Assembly (NCBI RefSeq): GCF_022436675.1
Contig: NZ_JAKUJZ010000004.1
Coordinates: 186,001 to 250,000, forward strand
Source: Rheinheimera hassiensis
Lineage (GTDB): Bacteria; Pseudomonadota; Gammaproteobacteria; Enterobacterales; Alteromonadaceae
Length of the DNA: 64,000 bases
Direction of reading: 5' to 3'
Shown here: positions 52,613-62,183 of the stretch, piece after piece
How positions within the stretch are numbered: position 1 is the stretch's first letter
How the letters are laid out: each line of letters starts with the position of its first letter
The notes under the pieces: model-generated
Databases searched by the model: none
What the model was told of the DNA's origin: nothing
The model's input: only the letters and a program-made list of their open reading frames with translations
Translations under genes and position numbers: made by a program

Positions 52613-54010
52613 TTACTGATGCCGGGCCATAAAGTCGCGGATGGCATCAACGAAGGCTTTTGATGCCGGCTCGCGGCCCAATAGCAAATGGCCGTTGCTT
52701 TCAAGGCCAACAAACTCGGCATTCGGAATAGCTGCGGCGATATCGCGGCCTACGCTGATGGGGATGCGCTGGTCGCCCATGGCATGAATTACTAAAGTAG
52801 GCACTTTCACTTGCGCCAGACGGTGGCGCACGTCGATGTCGGCAAACACCGATAAAAACCGTACTGCGTTTTCGGCTGAGGTGGTTAAGCGCTGAAAGTC
52901 ATTAAACCAGTTGAATTCAGCTTCGTTGGCATCGGGCATAAAGGTTGAAGAAAATATCTGCCGATATGCCGGGTTATCTGTACCCCAGCCGACAGCTGTT
53001 AGTGTCATCACCGCTTCGCGCTCTTTGGTTAAAGCCTCTGTAGCACCAATACGCCAGCCGGCGGCGTAGCCACCAAACAGAATAAGATGTGACACTTTTT
53101 CCGGATAACGAATAGCATACTCGATAGATACCGCCGCGCCTTGTGATATACCCAGCAGAGCAAATTTATCCAGCTTGTTAGCGCGTACCACTGTTTCCAG
53201 ATCGGTTACAAAGGCGTCAAATGAAATATCCGCTACGTCCCAGTCCGATAAACCATTGCCGCGCTCATCGTAGCGGACAAAATGATGATCTGCCGCCAAA
53301 TCCCGAAACAGTGGGCTCCAGATTGGCGCCCCCCAATCATGCTCCAAATGGCTGAGCCAATTAGCGGCTTTGACAATGGTAGGGCCTTTGCCTACCGAGG
53401 CATAAGCAATACGGACACCATCATGCGCGGTACAAAACTGTACTTTTTGTCGCGCGAGTAACTCCCGGCTGGCGGGTGGCTCTATGGTATGCAAGTTATC
53501 CGGGCTGCTCAGCGTGGTATGCGAGGCTAAACGGGCTTGCAACTTGCCGGTGAGTTGCTGTAGCTCATTACGCTCTGCCGTTAACCAATCTTGAAACAGG
53601 CTCTGATCGGGTAAATCCAGCCCCTGTAAAAAAGGCTGCTGGCTTTGTTGCAGCAGGCTTTCCAGTTCCGCAATGGATAAATCGTTACGCTGGCTGTCGG
53701 CTTTTAGCTGGTGCAGGTCAATACTGATGTCGCTACTGACCAGCGATACCCGTTCGCGATCTGCTTGCAGCCTTTCTGTGTCAGCGTCATTCACCAGCGG
53801 GCGGATCTTACTTAGTGACCAGCGTAATGCGCCTTTAGGGTCATTCGGGATTTCCCAGAACACTTCACATAACCTGTCGCGGCGGTGTGGCCGGGCAGTA
53901 AATGCCAGATACGCCAACAGGGCGCGGCTACGTTTCGAAGCTGGCAGCCGAACAAGCAGGTTATTGTGGAAAACCTGCAGCTCACCCAGCATTCTTATCG
54001 AAATTTGCAC
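52613..54010 (-). CDS. SARP-like winged-helix/BTAD regulator fused to an alpha/beta-hydrolase
   Basis: A 465-residue fusion. Residues about 1-90 are an OmpR/SARP-type winged helix (ISIRMLGELQVFHNNLLVRL; SRALLAYLAFTARPHRRDRL; ALRWSLSKIRPLV). Residues about 95-165 are a short BTAD-like helical region. Residues about 190-465 are a complete alpha/beta-hydrolase with nucleophile Ser289 (LLGISQGAAVS), Asp413 (HAMGDQRIP) and His441 (ESNGHLLL). It would bind DNA and either hydrolyse or sense a small ester or lactone; hydrolase folds serve as hormone receptors in plants. Divergent from the lipoprotein operon across a 392-bp gap with operator-like repeats. Confidence 0.85.
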   Translation of the reverse strand: MQISIRMLGELQVFHNNLLVRLPASKRSRALLAYLAFTARPHRRDRLCEVFWEIPNDPKGALRWSLSKIRPLVNDADTERLQADRERVSLVSSDISIDLHQLKADSQRNDLSIAELESLLQQSQQPFLQGLDLPDQSLFQDWLTAERNELQQLTGKLQARLASHTTLSSPDNLHTIEPPASRELLARQKVQFCTAHDGVRIAYASVGKGPTIVKAANWLSHLEHDWGAPIWSPLFRDLAADHHFVRYDERGNGLSDWDVADISFDAFVTDLETVVRANKLDKFALLGISQGAAVSIEYAIRYPEKVSHLILFGGYAAGWRIGATEALTKEREAVMTLTAVGWGTDNPAYRQIFSSTFMPDANEAEFNWFNDFQRLTTSAENAVRFLSVFADIDVRHRLAQVKVPTLVIHAMGDQRIPISVGRDIAAAIPNAEFVGLESNGHLLLGREPASKAFVDAIRDFMARHQ

Positions 54011-54175
54011 AACACGTTACCTGACAGTTATTAATTTAATATTGCATAATCTTATGCTGTCTATTCTTTTAGAACATAGCCATTGCAAGACTATATTGCT
54101 AAGTAAACCAGCCCATGTGCCGCAGGGTGTTGTGACATGCTGCTATTTCAGGCAGTTTGTTATATTAGGTTCTTT

Positions 54176-54212
54176 TAAAATACTTATGCATTTATACGGC
54201 ATAAGTATTTTA
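54176..54212. promoter_or_regulatory. 14-bp perfect palindrome (candidate operator)
   Basis: TAAAATACTTATGC (54176-54189) pairs exactly with GCATAAGTATTTTA (54199-54212) around a 9-base loop, between the divergent SARP-hydrolase and lipoprotein genes. It fits a dimer-binding site; a terminator is unlikely as no transcript should end there. Confidence 0.5.
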
Positions 54213-54318
54213 TTTCAGTTTTAATGTGCAAATTGTGCAACGGGAATGCTCTAAAATCAACAACTCAAGTTGAATCTGCATTAACAACTCAGAAATAACA
54301 CGCCTTAATACTGGAAAA

Positions 54319-54354
54319 ACCACGCTTAATACCACGCTGGCTACCACGGTAGCT
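54319..54354 (+). promoter_or_regulatory. Three tandem 12-bp direct repeats upstream of the lipoprotein operon
   Basis: ACCACGCTTAAT, ACCACGCTGGCT and ACCACGGTAGCT follow one another at exact 12-bp spacing, sharing ACCACG(C/G)T. They end 48 bp before the ATG at 54403. Tandem repeats near one helical turn apart are typical targets of SARP-type activators. A further pair, AACAACTCA (54259-54267 and 54283-54291), lies upstream. Binding is inferred. Confidence 0.6.
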
Positions 54355-54402
54355 GGCTAGACTACCGGTTGGTTTGATTTTTTTGTTAGGGAAGATTTTG
54401 TT

Positions 54403-56352
54403 ATGTTAACCATAAGAACACCTCTATTGGCGTTAGTGCTACTGACAACCTTAACCGCTTGTGGTGGCGGTGGCAGCAGTGCCCCTGTAACCGAAGAGCC
54501 GGTTGCCGTTGATTTTGATATCGAAATGTCTGATTTTTCAATGGATTTTGATACAAGCCAGGCCTTTGCGCTTAATCACCGGATCCCGGTTTCATTTACC
54601 ATTCGCGGCACTGACGCCAGCATAACGGAAGTGACCAATATTCCGGTTAGTTTTAGTTTTGTCGAGAAAAACCCGGCCAACCCGGCGGCGCCGATCGTAT
54701 GTAGCTCTAATGCTATTGATGTAGAGTTACCGGCTGGTGGTGCGCCGGTAGTGGTGGCAAACGAGTTTATCTGGCCTGTCAGCGAATGCCAAATCCTGGC
54801 CGAAGCCGGACGCGAAGTAGAACTGCAAGTTGGTTTTTTCCGCGATGAAGAAGAGCTTAAAGGTAACGTAACGGCTAACTTACCTACCCTGACATTGCGC
54901 GAAGGCGGCACAGATGTAGAGTACGAATTAACTACTGAATCGTCAGTAGCCTTGCTGACTATCACCGAAGAAGGGGAATCGCCAACGCCGGTGTTGTCGG
55001 TACAGTCCGGTTTTGTGTTCAATGGTGCCGACCCTTATTTTTCTAAAATTGATGCCGCTGAAATTCCGGCAGATTTAGAGGTGGTTGACGCTGAAACAGG
55101 CCTTAGCATCCAACAAGAGCTAACCTACGGCATGACCGAAGAGCAATTAAATCAATTAGGCAAATTGCCGGCGTCGGTTACGCTGACTTATGTATTAATT
55201 CCTGAAAGTGCGCCGGGTATCATCTTGCCGTTAATGATTGGCCAGGAAGATGGCAGCACGGTAGCATCATACAGTTTTAATGAAATTCAACCGGGCATTG
55301 CTGATGAGGTTACCCACGACCTGTATCTGGAAAGCGCGGATCTTGCTGCAGTACAAGACGGAGACCTGGCAAACGAAACGCACTATATTTTGCGTGGCTG
55401 TGTGGTAACCAGTTTCTCTCAGAATGGTAACGACGGCGATCTTGCTAACGACTGTAAAGATGTGGACATTAACTTAGAGCGTGAAAGTGCGACCGCCGTT
55501 ACTGCGGCAAGTAATACGGCCTTTAAAAAGAACCAAAAGCGCAACGCCGGTAACTCCCGCATTGCCATTGAATCTGAAATGGATGTCGACAACACCCTAA
55601 GCCGCAACGGTATTTTAAGCCGTGCCACCGGCGAAGTTGCACTACGCGGCAATATTGGCAAAAGCTTTGATTTTACAATTGCTGAAGCCATCGCTGAAGC
55701 CATAGTAACGAAAGATAAGTCGTCCTATTTTCATCAAATTAAAGCCTTCAACAAAGTGGTGGCCGGTGATACCAAAGAAGGCAAAGAACACCTGAAACTG
55801 AAGAATGAATTCAAGCAGGACAAAGCGCAGGAAGTGGCCGGTTTAGGTTTTGGTTTTGGCCCTGTGCGGCTGGGTTTTAAAATCAGCGCAGGCGGCCGGG
55901 TGGGTATTGATGTTGACGATGACATGGACCTGCTGACCGATCTGCCAGAGTGCCAACTATTGCTGGTATCTACAGAAGCGGTTAACACTTGCGGTTACCT
56001 AACCCGTACCGTGGCGCCAAACTTCAGCTTTACCGGCCGTATCTTTGGTGGCCTGGATTTACGCATTGTTAAAGCCGGAGTGGATGCCAATCTGCGCTTT
56101 TTGGAAAATAAATTTCCATTAACCGGGGTATTAAGTTTTGGCCTGACCGACGACAACCGTATTTTAGTGCGCGGTGATGTTACGCTAGACCATACTCTGC
56201 AAACGATCAGCGGCAAAGTTAAGCTGGTTGGGACCATTAAAGTACTTCGTTTTCGTCGCAGCAAATCCGTTACGCTGGTCAGTTTCTCGTCTAAACCTGT
56301 TACGCAAAACCTGTTAACACGCAGTACCGGAGGCACGCTGGAATTACTGTAG
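54403..56352 (+). CDS. Large lipoprotein of unknown function
   Basis: A 649-residue protein with lipobox LTAC (Cys20) then GGGGSS, so it is lipid-anchored, probably in the outer membrane. The first half is acidic and beta-rich (LTLREGGTDVEYELTTESSV). Residues about 500-640 include a beta-rich segment with alternating glycine (GLGFGFGPVRLGFKISAGGR; SFTGRIFGGLDLRIVKAGVD). No family recognised. First gene of a run with the HEAT and metzincin genes (36 bp to the next). Confidence 0.75.
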   Translation: MLTIRTPLLALVLLTTLTACGGGGSSAPVTEEPVAVDFDIEMSDFSMDFDTSQAFALNHRIPVSFTIRGTDASITEVTNIPVSFSFVEKNPANPAAPIVCSSNAIDVELPAGGAPVVVANEFIWPVSECQILAEAGREVELQVGFFRDEEELKGNVTANLPTLTLREGGTDVEYELTTESSVALLTITEEGESPTPVLSVQSGFVFNGADPYFSKIDAAEIPADLEVVDAETGLSIQQELTYGMTEEQLNQLGKLPASVTLTYVLIPESAPGIILPLMIGQEDGSTVASYSFNEIQPGIADEVTHDLYLESADLAAVQDGDLANETHYILRGCVVTSFSQNGNDGDLANDCKDVDINLERESATAVTAASNTAFKKNQKRNAGNSRIAIESEMDVDNTLSRNGILSRATGEVALRGNIGKSFDFTIAEAIAEAIVTKDKSSYFHQIKAFNKVVAGDTKEGKEHLKLKNEFKQDKAQEVAGLGFGFGPVRLGFKISAGGRVGIDVDDDMDLLTDLPECQLLLVSTEAVNTCGYLTRTVAPNFSFTGRIFGGLDLRIVKAGVDANLRFLENKFPLTGVLSFGLTDDNRILVRGDVTLDHTLQTISGKVKLVGTIKVLRFRRSKSVTLVSFSSKPVTQNLLTRSTGGTLELL

Positions 56353-56388
56353 GGCAAGGCCGCGGTGTTAAACAGAAGAGATTAGAAC

Positions 56389-58173
56389 ATGACTGGTTTG
56401 AAGATTAGAAAAATATTGGTGTTAGCCACTGCGGCTGCCGCTGTGGTGGGGATTATAGCTTTCAACTCATGGGAGAACTCTGGCCCGGCGCAGGCTGACT
56501 TGGCCGCAAGCGCGCCGCAGGCGGCAAGTTGCCACCTGAGCGTGGGCCAAACTGCGGCGTTCCGCTTTAGCTCAACGGTTACGGCAGAGGGGCAAAGCGA
56601 TACGTTTGAGGGTGTGATGAGCTGGCAGGTTGAAGCGCTTAACGCCGGTGTTGCGCGGGTGCGGGCAAGTTTCAGCAAGGTGAGCCTCAGCCAGGATATG
56701 ACGTTAGCGGCAGAGCGTGCGGCATCACCGCAAGGCTTGCCGTTCTTTCTGCAAGTGGACAGCAACTGCGCCATTAGCGGTACAGCCTTTGCACCACAAT
56801 GGCAGCCGAAAAGCCGCTTGTTGGTGGCCACCCAACTGGATAATTTCACCTTTTTGCTGCCGCAAGCAGGTGCAACGCAATGGCAGAGTGCTGCGTTAGA
56901 CGGGCTGGGCGATTACACCGCGCACTTTAGTTTGCTTAGCCAGGCACCGCTGCAAATTCAGCGGCAAAAAACAGATCATCTGATACGCGGTGCCGCCGAC
57001 AGTTTTGGTATTAAAATTTCGCTGCAGAAATCGCAAGCCACTGCCATGTTTAACCCGGCACAACCACTATGGTGGCAAGCTATCAGCGGTGAAGAAATTG
57101 TTAGCTTGCAGGTTGCTGGTCAGCCGGAAGTGATTATGCAACAACGCTTTTCATTGCAACGCGATGATCAACTGTTTGCTGCCATTCCACAAACCGATTG
57201 GGCGTTGGCGGAAAAATCCGTCCCTTATGATTTAGCACCGGAATTTGACGAGTTTATAACGCAGCAGCAAAGTTATACTGAAGCTTATACTGACTTTGTC
57301 AGTGCTATCACAGACTCGCCGCCACGTTATTTTGATGCGGCCCTTGAAATGGCGGCCTGGTTAAAAAAACACCCGGAAGATGTCGACTTGTTAGTGGCAG
57401 AGCTGCGCGGGCAGATGGCTGATGATGCCCGGCCGACAGCGTTTTTAGCTCTGCAGTTATCTGGCCTGAATAACGCCCGCGAAGCGCTGTCAGACATGGT
57501 GTTTGACGCTACGATGAGCCAGGGAGACCAATCCAGAGCCGCTTCCGCCCTGGCTGATCTTGGCACGCCCCGGCAGGATGTCGCCGAGCTGCTGCTTGCG
57601 CGCGCGGCGGTCAAAGATATTGCCGGTAATGCCAGCCTGTTGGGCGCAGGCAGCATGGTTGACCGCTCAGATGACCCTGCTTTACGCCAGTACATTATGC
57701 AATCGCTGCAACAGCAGCTTGTCAGCACCGCTGACCAAAGTGAACGGCTAATCTTAATTGACAGCATGGGTAATACCGGTGATGCCGCCTTTGTCGATGT
57801 ATTAAGCCAGGAGCTTAGCGCGCAGTCGACTGCAACCCGTCGCCGGGCTGCTGATGCCATATCACGCTTACCGGCGGAGCAGGCCCGACCTGCGTTGTTG
57901 GATGCGCTGGTGCTGGAAAGCGATCCGCAGGTGAGCACGGCATTAATCGATGCATTAAAACATGCCGGTGCTACCTCGCCGGAGCTGGTGGATGTGCTGG
58001 AAAAACGCATCAACTCGTCAGATGCCAATCAACGTGCCGCTACCATCGAATTACTGGGCAGCCAACAAACTGAAAGGGCACAGCAACTGCTAATTGCGCA
58101 ATATAAACGCGAAACCGATGCCCAGCTTAAAATGCAGATTGGCCGCTATGTGCCAGCCAGGGCGCTAAGATGA
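56389..58173 (+). CDS. Secreted or anchored HEAT-repeat protein
   Basis: A 594-residue protein with an N-terminal hydrophobic segment (about 8-26) acting as signal or anchor. A beta-rich region (about 45-280) precedes HEAT-like helical pairs (about 300-590; ARPTAFLALQLSGLNNAREA; DQSRAASALADLGTPRQDV). Beta domain plus HEAT superhelix loosely recalls large lipid-transfer proteins, but this is only impression. Its stop overlaps the metzincin start (ATGA). Confidence 0.7.
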   Translation: MTGLKIRKILVLATAAAAVVGIIAFNSWENSGPAQADLAASAPQAASCHLSVGQTAAFRFSSTVTAEGQSDTFEGVMSWQVEALNAGVARVRASFSKVSLSQDMTLAAERAASPQGLPFFLQVDSNCAISGTAFAPQWQPKSRLLVATQLDNFTFLLPQAGATQWQSAALDGLGDYTAHFSLLSQAPLQIQRQKTDHLIRGAADSFGIKISLQKSQATAMFNPAQPLWWQAISGEEIVSLQVAGQPEVIMQQRFSLQRDDQLFAAIPQTDWALAEKSVPYDLAPEFDEFITQQQSYTEAYTDFVSAITDSPPRYFDAALEMAAWLKKHPEDVDLLVAELRGQMADDARPTAFLALQLSGLNNAREALSDMVFDATMSQGDQSRAASALADLGTPRQDVAELLLARAAVKDIAGNASLLGAGSMVDRSDDPALRQYIMQSLQQQLVSTADQSERLILIDSMGNTGDAAFVDVLSQELSAQSTATRRRAADAISRLPAEQARPALLDALVLESDPQVSTALIDALKHAGATSPELVDVLEKRINSSDANQRAATIELLGSQQTERAQQLLIAQYKRETDAQLKMQIGRYVPARALR

Positions 58174-59198
58174 AACCGTCATCAGCGTTCTTGTGCGCAG
58201 CTATCGCAGCCGTTGTTGCCGGCTGCAATAGCGAACACGCCAGTGAGCCAGTGCTGTGGACACCGCTGGCGTCGGTCTCGGTAGATAGCGGGTCGGGTAA
58301 CACGTCTGCCGTAGCAGTACCGTTGGATAACTTGCGCCGCGCTCTTCGGGTCAGCGCTCAGCCGCAAGGCTGCTTGCGGGTATCTTCTGCTACTAGTGTT
58401 ACCGGTGAGGAGCTGATTGCCAACCCGGCAGCGGCTGTTGGTAACAGCTGGCGCACCACTAAATTGCATCAAGCTGGTTTATTGGTGTTAGAAGGCGTAG
58501 CCGCAGAGCTAACCCATATTAGCTTTGCAGCTGTGCCGTGCGATACTGCTGCTACCGGTATGCTGCCAACCAGCGTTAGGGTTGAATCACGCTTATCCGA
58601 ACTGCCCACTAATCCGGGGCTGAAACTACGGCTTGTGTTGAGCCAAGCGATAAGCGCTGAGTTAGATGCGGAATTATTGGCACAGTTGATCGGTTTTGAA
58701 TTGCAGCTGGACATCGCCATCACAGGCGTAGAGGTTATTGCTGATACCGATCTGATTATGCAAAGTCAGGCTGATTTCTCAACGTTAGCCGCTATATTGG
58801 CATCACTACCGGCAAAAGCGGAAGACAGTCTTGATCTGGTTATAGGGCCCTGTCTGCTACAGCAAACGCCGTTTGGCCGACAACAGTTAGCTGGCTTTAC
58901 ACCGCGAATTCCCGGTGGCGCAGGACCCGCCGACGGCGTTTTTGTGGCCCGCACTAATTGTGGCTTTGCCGGGTCATTACCCGACACTGTTAACGAAATA
59001 GCGCGCTTAGCGGCACATGAAATCGGCCATTATCTCGGGTTGGCGCACCCGGAAGAACTTGATGGCAGTAAAGATGACTTAGCCAGCACAACTACTCAAA
59101 ATCTAATGCATCGCGTTCCGTTAGCCGCCACTGCTACCGGGCTTACCTCCGAGCAGCGCTCGCGGATACTGGCACACCCTTTCGTTTCAGAGCTGTAG
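58170..59198 (+). CDS. Metzincin-like zinc metalloprotease lipoprotein
   Basis: A 342-residue protein with lipobox VAGC (Cys19). Zinc motif HEIGHYLGLAH gives His283, Glu284, His287 and His293, and a Met-turn NLMHR with Met313 follows after 20 residues, the metzincin hallmark. The N-terminal 250 residues are unlike known proteases. It overlaps the HEAT gene by 4 bp and ends the operon, converging with the DUF1445 gene. Possible substrates are the neighbouring surface proteins or external proteins. Confidence 0.8.
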   Translation: MKPSSAFLCAAIAAVVAGCNSEHASEPVLWTPLASVSVDSGSGNTSAVAVPLDNLRRALRVSAQPQGCLRVSSATSVTGEELIANPAAAVGNSWRTTKLHQAGLLVLEGVAAELTHISFAAVPCDTAATGMLPTSVRVESRLSELPTNPGLKLRLVLSQAISAELDAELLAQLIGFELQLDIAITGVEVIADTDLIMQSQADFSTLAAILASLPAKAEDSLDLVIGPCLLQQTPFGRQQLAGFTPRIPGGAGPADGVFVARTNCGFAGSLPDTVNEIARLAAHEIGHYLGLAHPEELDGSKDDLASTTTQNLMHRVPLAATATGLTSEQRSRILAHPFVSEL

Positions 59199-59208
59199 TT
59201 TGCTTTAG

Positions 59209-59994
59209 TTAAAACACCGACAATTTACTGTTAGCTAAATCGGTTACCAGCATATGGCCGGGGCTGTGGGTAATACAAAAATCCACTTTAGCATTGACTA
59301 TGGCAACTTGCGGCGTGACGCCGCAGGCCCAGAATACCGGTACTTCGCCGGGCTTTATTGTTACCGCATCGCCAAAATCCGGTTTATTGATATCAGCAAT
59401 GCCAATGGCGGCAGGGTCGCCAAAATGCACCGGTGCGCCGTGTACCTGCGGAAAACGCGAGCAAATCTGGATCGCGCGTATTGCATCGGCCGGTTTCATC
59501 GGCCGCATACTTACCACCATACCGCCGTGAAATACCCCGGCTGGCGTGCAGGCGATGTTGGTACGGTACATCGGCACGTTTACTTTCTCCGTGATATTAC
59601 GGATTTCCAGGCCATCAGCCAATAACGACTCTTCAAACGAGAACGAGCAACCAATTAAAAAGGTGACTAAATCATCACGCCACACATCACGCACATCGGT
59701 TACTTCATCTATTAGCTGGCCGTTGCGGAAAATGCGGTAACGGGGTAAATCGCTGCGTATATCCAGATCTTTAGCCAAAGAGGGCATATCAATCGCGCCA
59801 GCTGTTGCCGCCATGCCTAAAAGCGGGCAGGGCTTGGGGTTAAAGTGGCAAAACTGCAGAAAATCGGCGGCGTACTGTTTGGGTAATATCGCCATATTGG
59901 CCTGGACAAAACCCGGTGCAAAACCCGAAGTATTGCCGCTAAAGGCACCACTGCGACACTGCTGGCGTAACTGGTAAGGGGTTAGAGCTGTCAT
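59209..59994 (-). CDS. DUF1445/putative hydro-lyase family protein
   Basis: A 261-residue cytoplasmic protein of the DUF1445 (UPF0317) family, related to D-glutamate cyclase. [48 protein letters not shown] and [12 protein letters not shown] match the family. Its reaction is not established here. It stands alone, converging with the metzincin gene. Confidence 0.85.
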   Translation of the reverse strand: MTALTPYQLRQQCRSGAFSGNTSGFAPGFVQANMAILPKQYAADFLQFCHFNPKPCPLLGMAATAGAIDMPSLAKDLDIRSDLPRYRIFRNGQLIDEVTDVRDVWRDDLVTFLIGCSFSFEESLLADGLEIRNITEKVNVPMYRTNIACTPAGVFHGGMVVSMRPMKPADAIRAIQICSRFPQVHGAPVHFGDPAAIGIADINKPDFGDAVTIKPGEVPVFWACGVTPQVAIVNAKVDFCITHSPGHMLVTDLANSKLSVF

Positions 59995-60098
59995 TCGAAT
60001 GTCCTTTGGCGAAATACCGCTGTTATATTGCTCAGCACAGCATGTACCGTCCAGCGCAATACGGCAGGGTGCAGTAATTTATAGCCAGTTTTGTTATC

Positions 60099-62183
60099 TC
60101 AGGCATTACCATAAATTTCTTTATTGGCCAGCCAGCGTTTGATTAGCGCCAGGCTGGCGGGGCGGTTGTGTTGCCATAACTGCGTGGCCAGTTGTTGTGC
60201 CTGTGGCAGTAAGTCGGCGTCGCGGCTTAGATCGGCAATTTTAAACTGTAAAATACCCGTTTGGCGGGTGCCGAGCAGTTCGCCGGGGCCGCGAATTTCC
60301 AGATCACGCTGGGCAATAACAAAGCCGTCGTTAGAATCGCGCAGTACGCCAAGCCGCGATTGCGCGGTGCGTGACAGCGGCGCATGGTACAGCAACACAC
60401 AGTGCGAGGCGGTGCTGCCACGGCCTACGCGACCGCGTAATTGATGCAGCTGAGCTAACCCCAGCCGCTCGGGGTTTTCAATAATCATTAAACTGGCGTT
60501 GGGTACATCTACGCCTACTTCAATTACCGTGGTGGCCACCAACAGGTCTAATTCGCCACTGCTGAATTGCTGCATTACGGCTTGTTTTTCGGCAGCTTTT
60601 AGCCGGCCATGTATCAGGCCGATTTTCAGTTGCGGTAAGGCTTGCTGCAAGTTCAGCATGGTGTCTTCAGCCGCCTGGCACTGCAGGGTTTCAGATTCTT
60701 CAATTAGGGTGCATACCCAGTACGCCTGACGTTGCTCGCTTTGCACGGCACTTCGCACCCGTTCGATAATATCGTCGCGTCGCGTATCTGGTATCGCCAC
60801 TGTTGTTACCGGTGTGCGGCCGGGCGGCAGCTCATCAATTATAGAGGTGTCTAAATCGGCATAAGCCGTCATCGCCAGCGTGCGCGGTATGGGTGTGGCG
60901 GTCATGACCAACTGATGCGGATACTTACCTTCGATCCCGCCTTTTTCACGCAGCGCCAAACGCTGGTGCACACCAAAGCGGTGTTGCTCATCGATAATAA
61001 TCAGCGTTAAGACATTAAATTCTACCTGTTGCTGAAACAGCGCATGGGTACCCACCACCATTTGTGCGCTGCCGTCAGCTATTGCCGCCAGTGTGGTTTG
61101 CCGTGCTTTACCCTTGGTTTTACCGCCGAGCCAGGCCACGCTGATACCCAAAGGTTCAAACCAGCGGGCAAAGTTAACCGCGTGTTGCTCGGCCAGCAAT
61201 TCGGTTGGCGCCATTAACGCCACCTGATAACCATTACCTATCGCTGTCAGGGCAGCTAATGCTGCCACCAGCGTTTTACCTGAACCAACATCGCCCTGTA
61301 CCAGCCGCAGCATTGGCAGGGTTTGGCTTAAATCATGACGTATTTCATCGGTTACCCGCTGCTGGGCTTTAGTAGGTGAAAACGGCAGTGCGGCTAAAAA
61401 ACGCTGCTGCAGGCTGTTGTCAATATGCAGCGCTATGGCCTGTTGTTGCTGGCTTTGGCTACGCAGCTTGTGCATGCTCAGTTGCTGCGCCACTAACTCT
61501 TCAATAATCAGCCGTTGCTGCGCGGGGTGTTTAGCCAGTTCCAGCAATTGCAGGCTGGCGTCTGGTGGTGGCCGGTGCAGATAAGTCAAAGCTTCAGTCA
61601 GTGACCACGGCTGGCGCAGCATGGCGGCCGGCAGATATTCATCTGGCTGGCTGCGCTGTAAATACTGCAGCGCGGCATCGGTAAGGCTGCGCCAGGTTGC
61701 CTGGCGTAAGCCTTCAGTAGTGGGATAAATGGGGGTTAGGGTTTCGCTTACTTCGGTTAGTAATTCGTCGTTGTGAACACGGTATTCCGGGTGCAGCATT
61801 TCCAGCCCGCGCGGGCCGCGTTTGGCTTCACCAAAACAGCGTATTAACACGCCTGGGGTAATGGCATTTTTCTGGGCGGCACTAAAGTGAAAAAAGCGCA
61901 GGGTAAGAAAGCCGCTGCCGTCTTTAATTTTTATCAGCCAGCTGCGCCTTTTACCCATTTGTATTTCACTGCTGGTAACCTCGCCCAGCACCGTGCCGTG
62001 CATTAACGGCATTAAATCGGCGATGGCATAAATACGGGTGCGGTCTTCATAGCGTAGCGGCAGATGAAATAAAATATCCTGCACGCTTTGTATACCGAGT
62101 TTTTTCAACCGCTCGGCTACTTTGGCACCTACACCTTTGATGGCAGAAACAGGTTGGCTGGCAACAGAATCGGCTGACGTCAT
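60099..62183 (-). CDS. recG: ATP-dependent DNA helicase RecG
   Basis: A 694-residue superfamily 2 helicase (E. coli RecG has 693). It has an N-terminal wedge/OB domain (GVGAKVAERLKKLGI; RFFHFSAAQKN), Walker A LVQGDVGSGKTLVA, DEQH box, GTHALFQ, QLVMTATPIPRT and LRGRVGRG. It remodels stalled replication forks and Holliday junctions. It overlaps the upstream SBP-protein stop by one base, so it is in the spoT operon. Confidence 0.97.
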   Translation of the reverse strand: MTSADSVASQPVSAIKGVGAKVAERLKKLGIQSVQDILFHLPLRYEDRTRIYAIADLMPLMHGTVLGEVTSSEIQMGKRRSWLIKIKDGSGFLTLRFFHFSAAQKNAITPGVLIRCFGEAKRGPRGLEMLHPEYRVHNDELLTEVSETLTPIYPTTEGLRQATWRSLTDAALQYLQRSQPDEYLPAAMLRQPWSLTEALTYLHRPPPDASLQLLELAKHPAQQRLIIEELVAQQLSMHKLRSQSQQQQAIALHIDNSLQQRFLAALPFSPTKAQQRVTDEIRHDLSQTLPMLRLVQGDVGSGKTLVAALAALTAIGNGYQVALMAPTELLAEQHAVNFARWFEPLGISVAWLGGKTKGKARQTTLAAIADGSAQMVVGTHALFQQQVEFNVLTLIIIDEQHRFGVHQRLALREKGGIEGKYPHQLVMTATPIPRTLAMTAYADLDTSIIDELPPGRTPVTTVAIPDTRRDDIIERVRSAVQSEQRQAYWVCTLIEESETLQCQAAEDTMLNLQQALPQLKIGLIHGRLKAAEKQAVMQQFSSGELDLLVATTVIEVGVDVPNASLMIIENPERLGLAQLHQLRGRVGRGSTASHCVLLYHAPLSRTAQSRLGVLRDSNDGFVIAQRDLEIRGPGELLGTRQTGILQFKIADLSRDADLLPQAQQLATQLWQHNRPASLALIKRWLANKEIYGNA

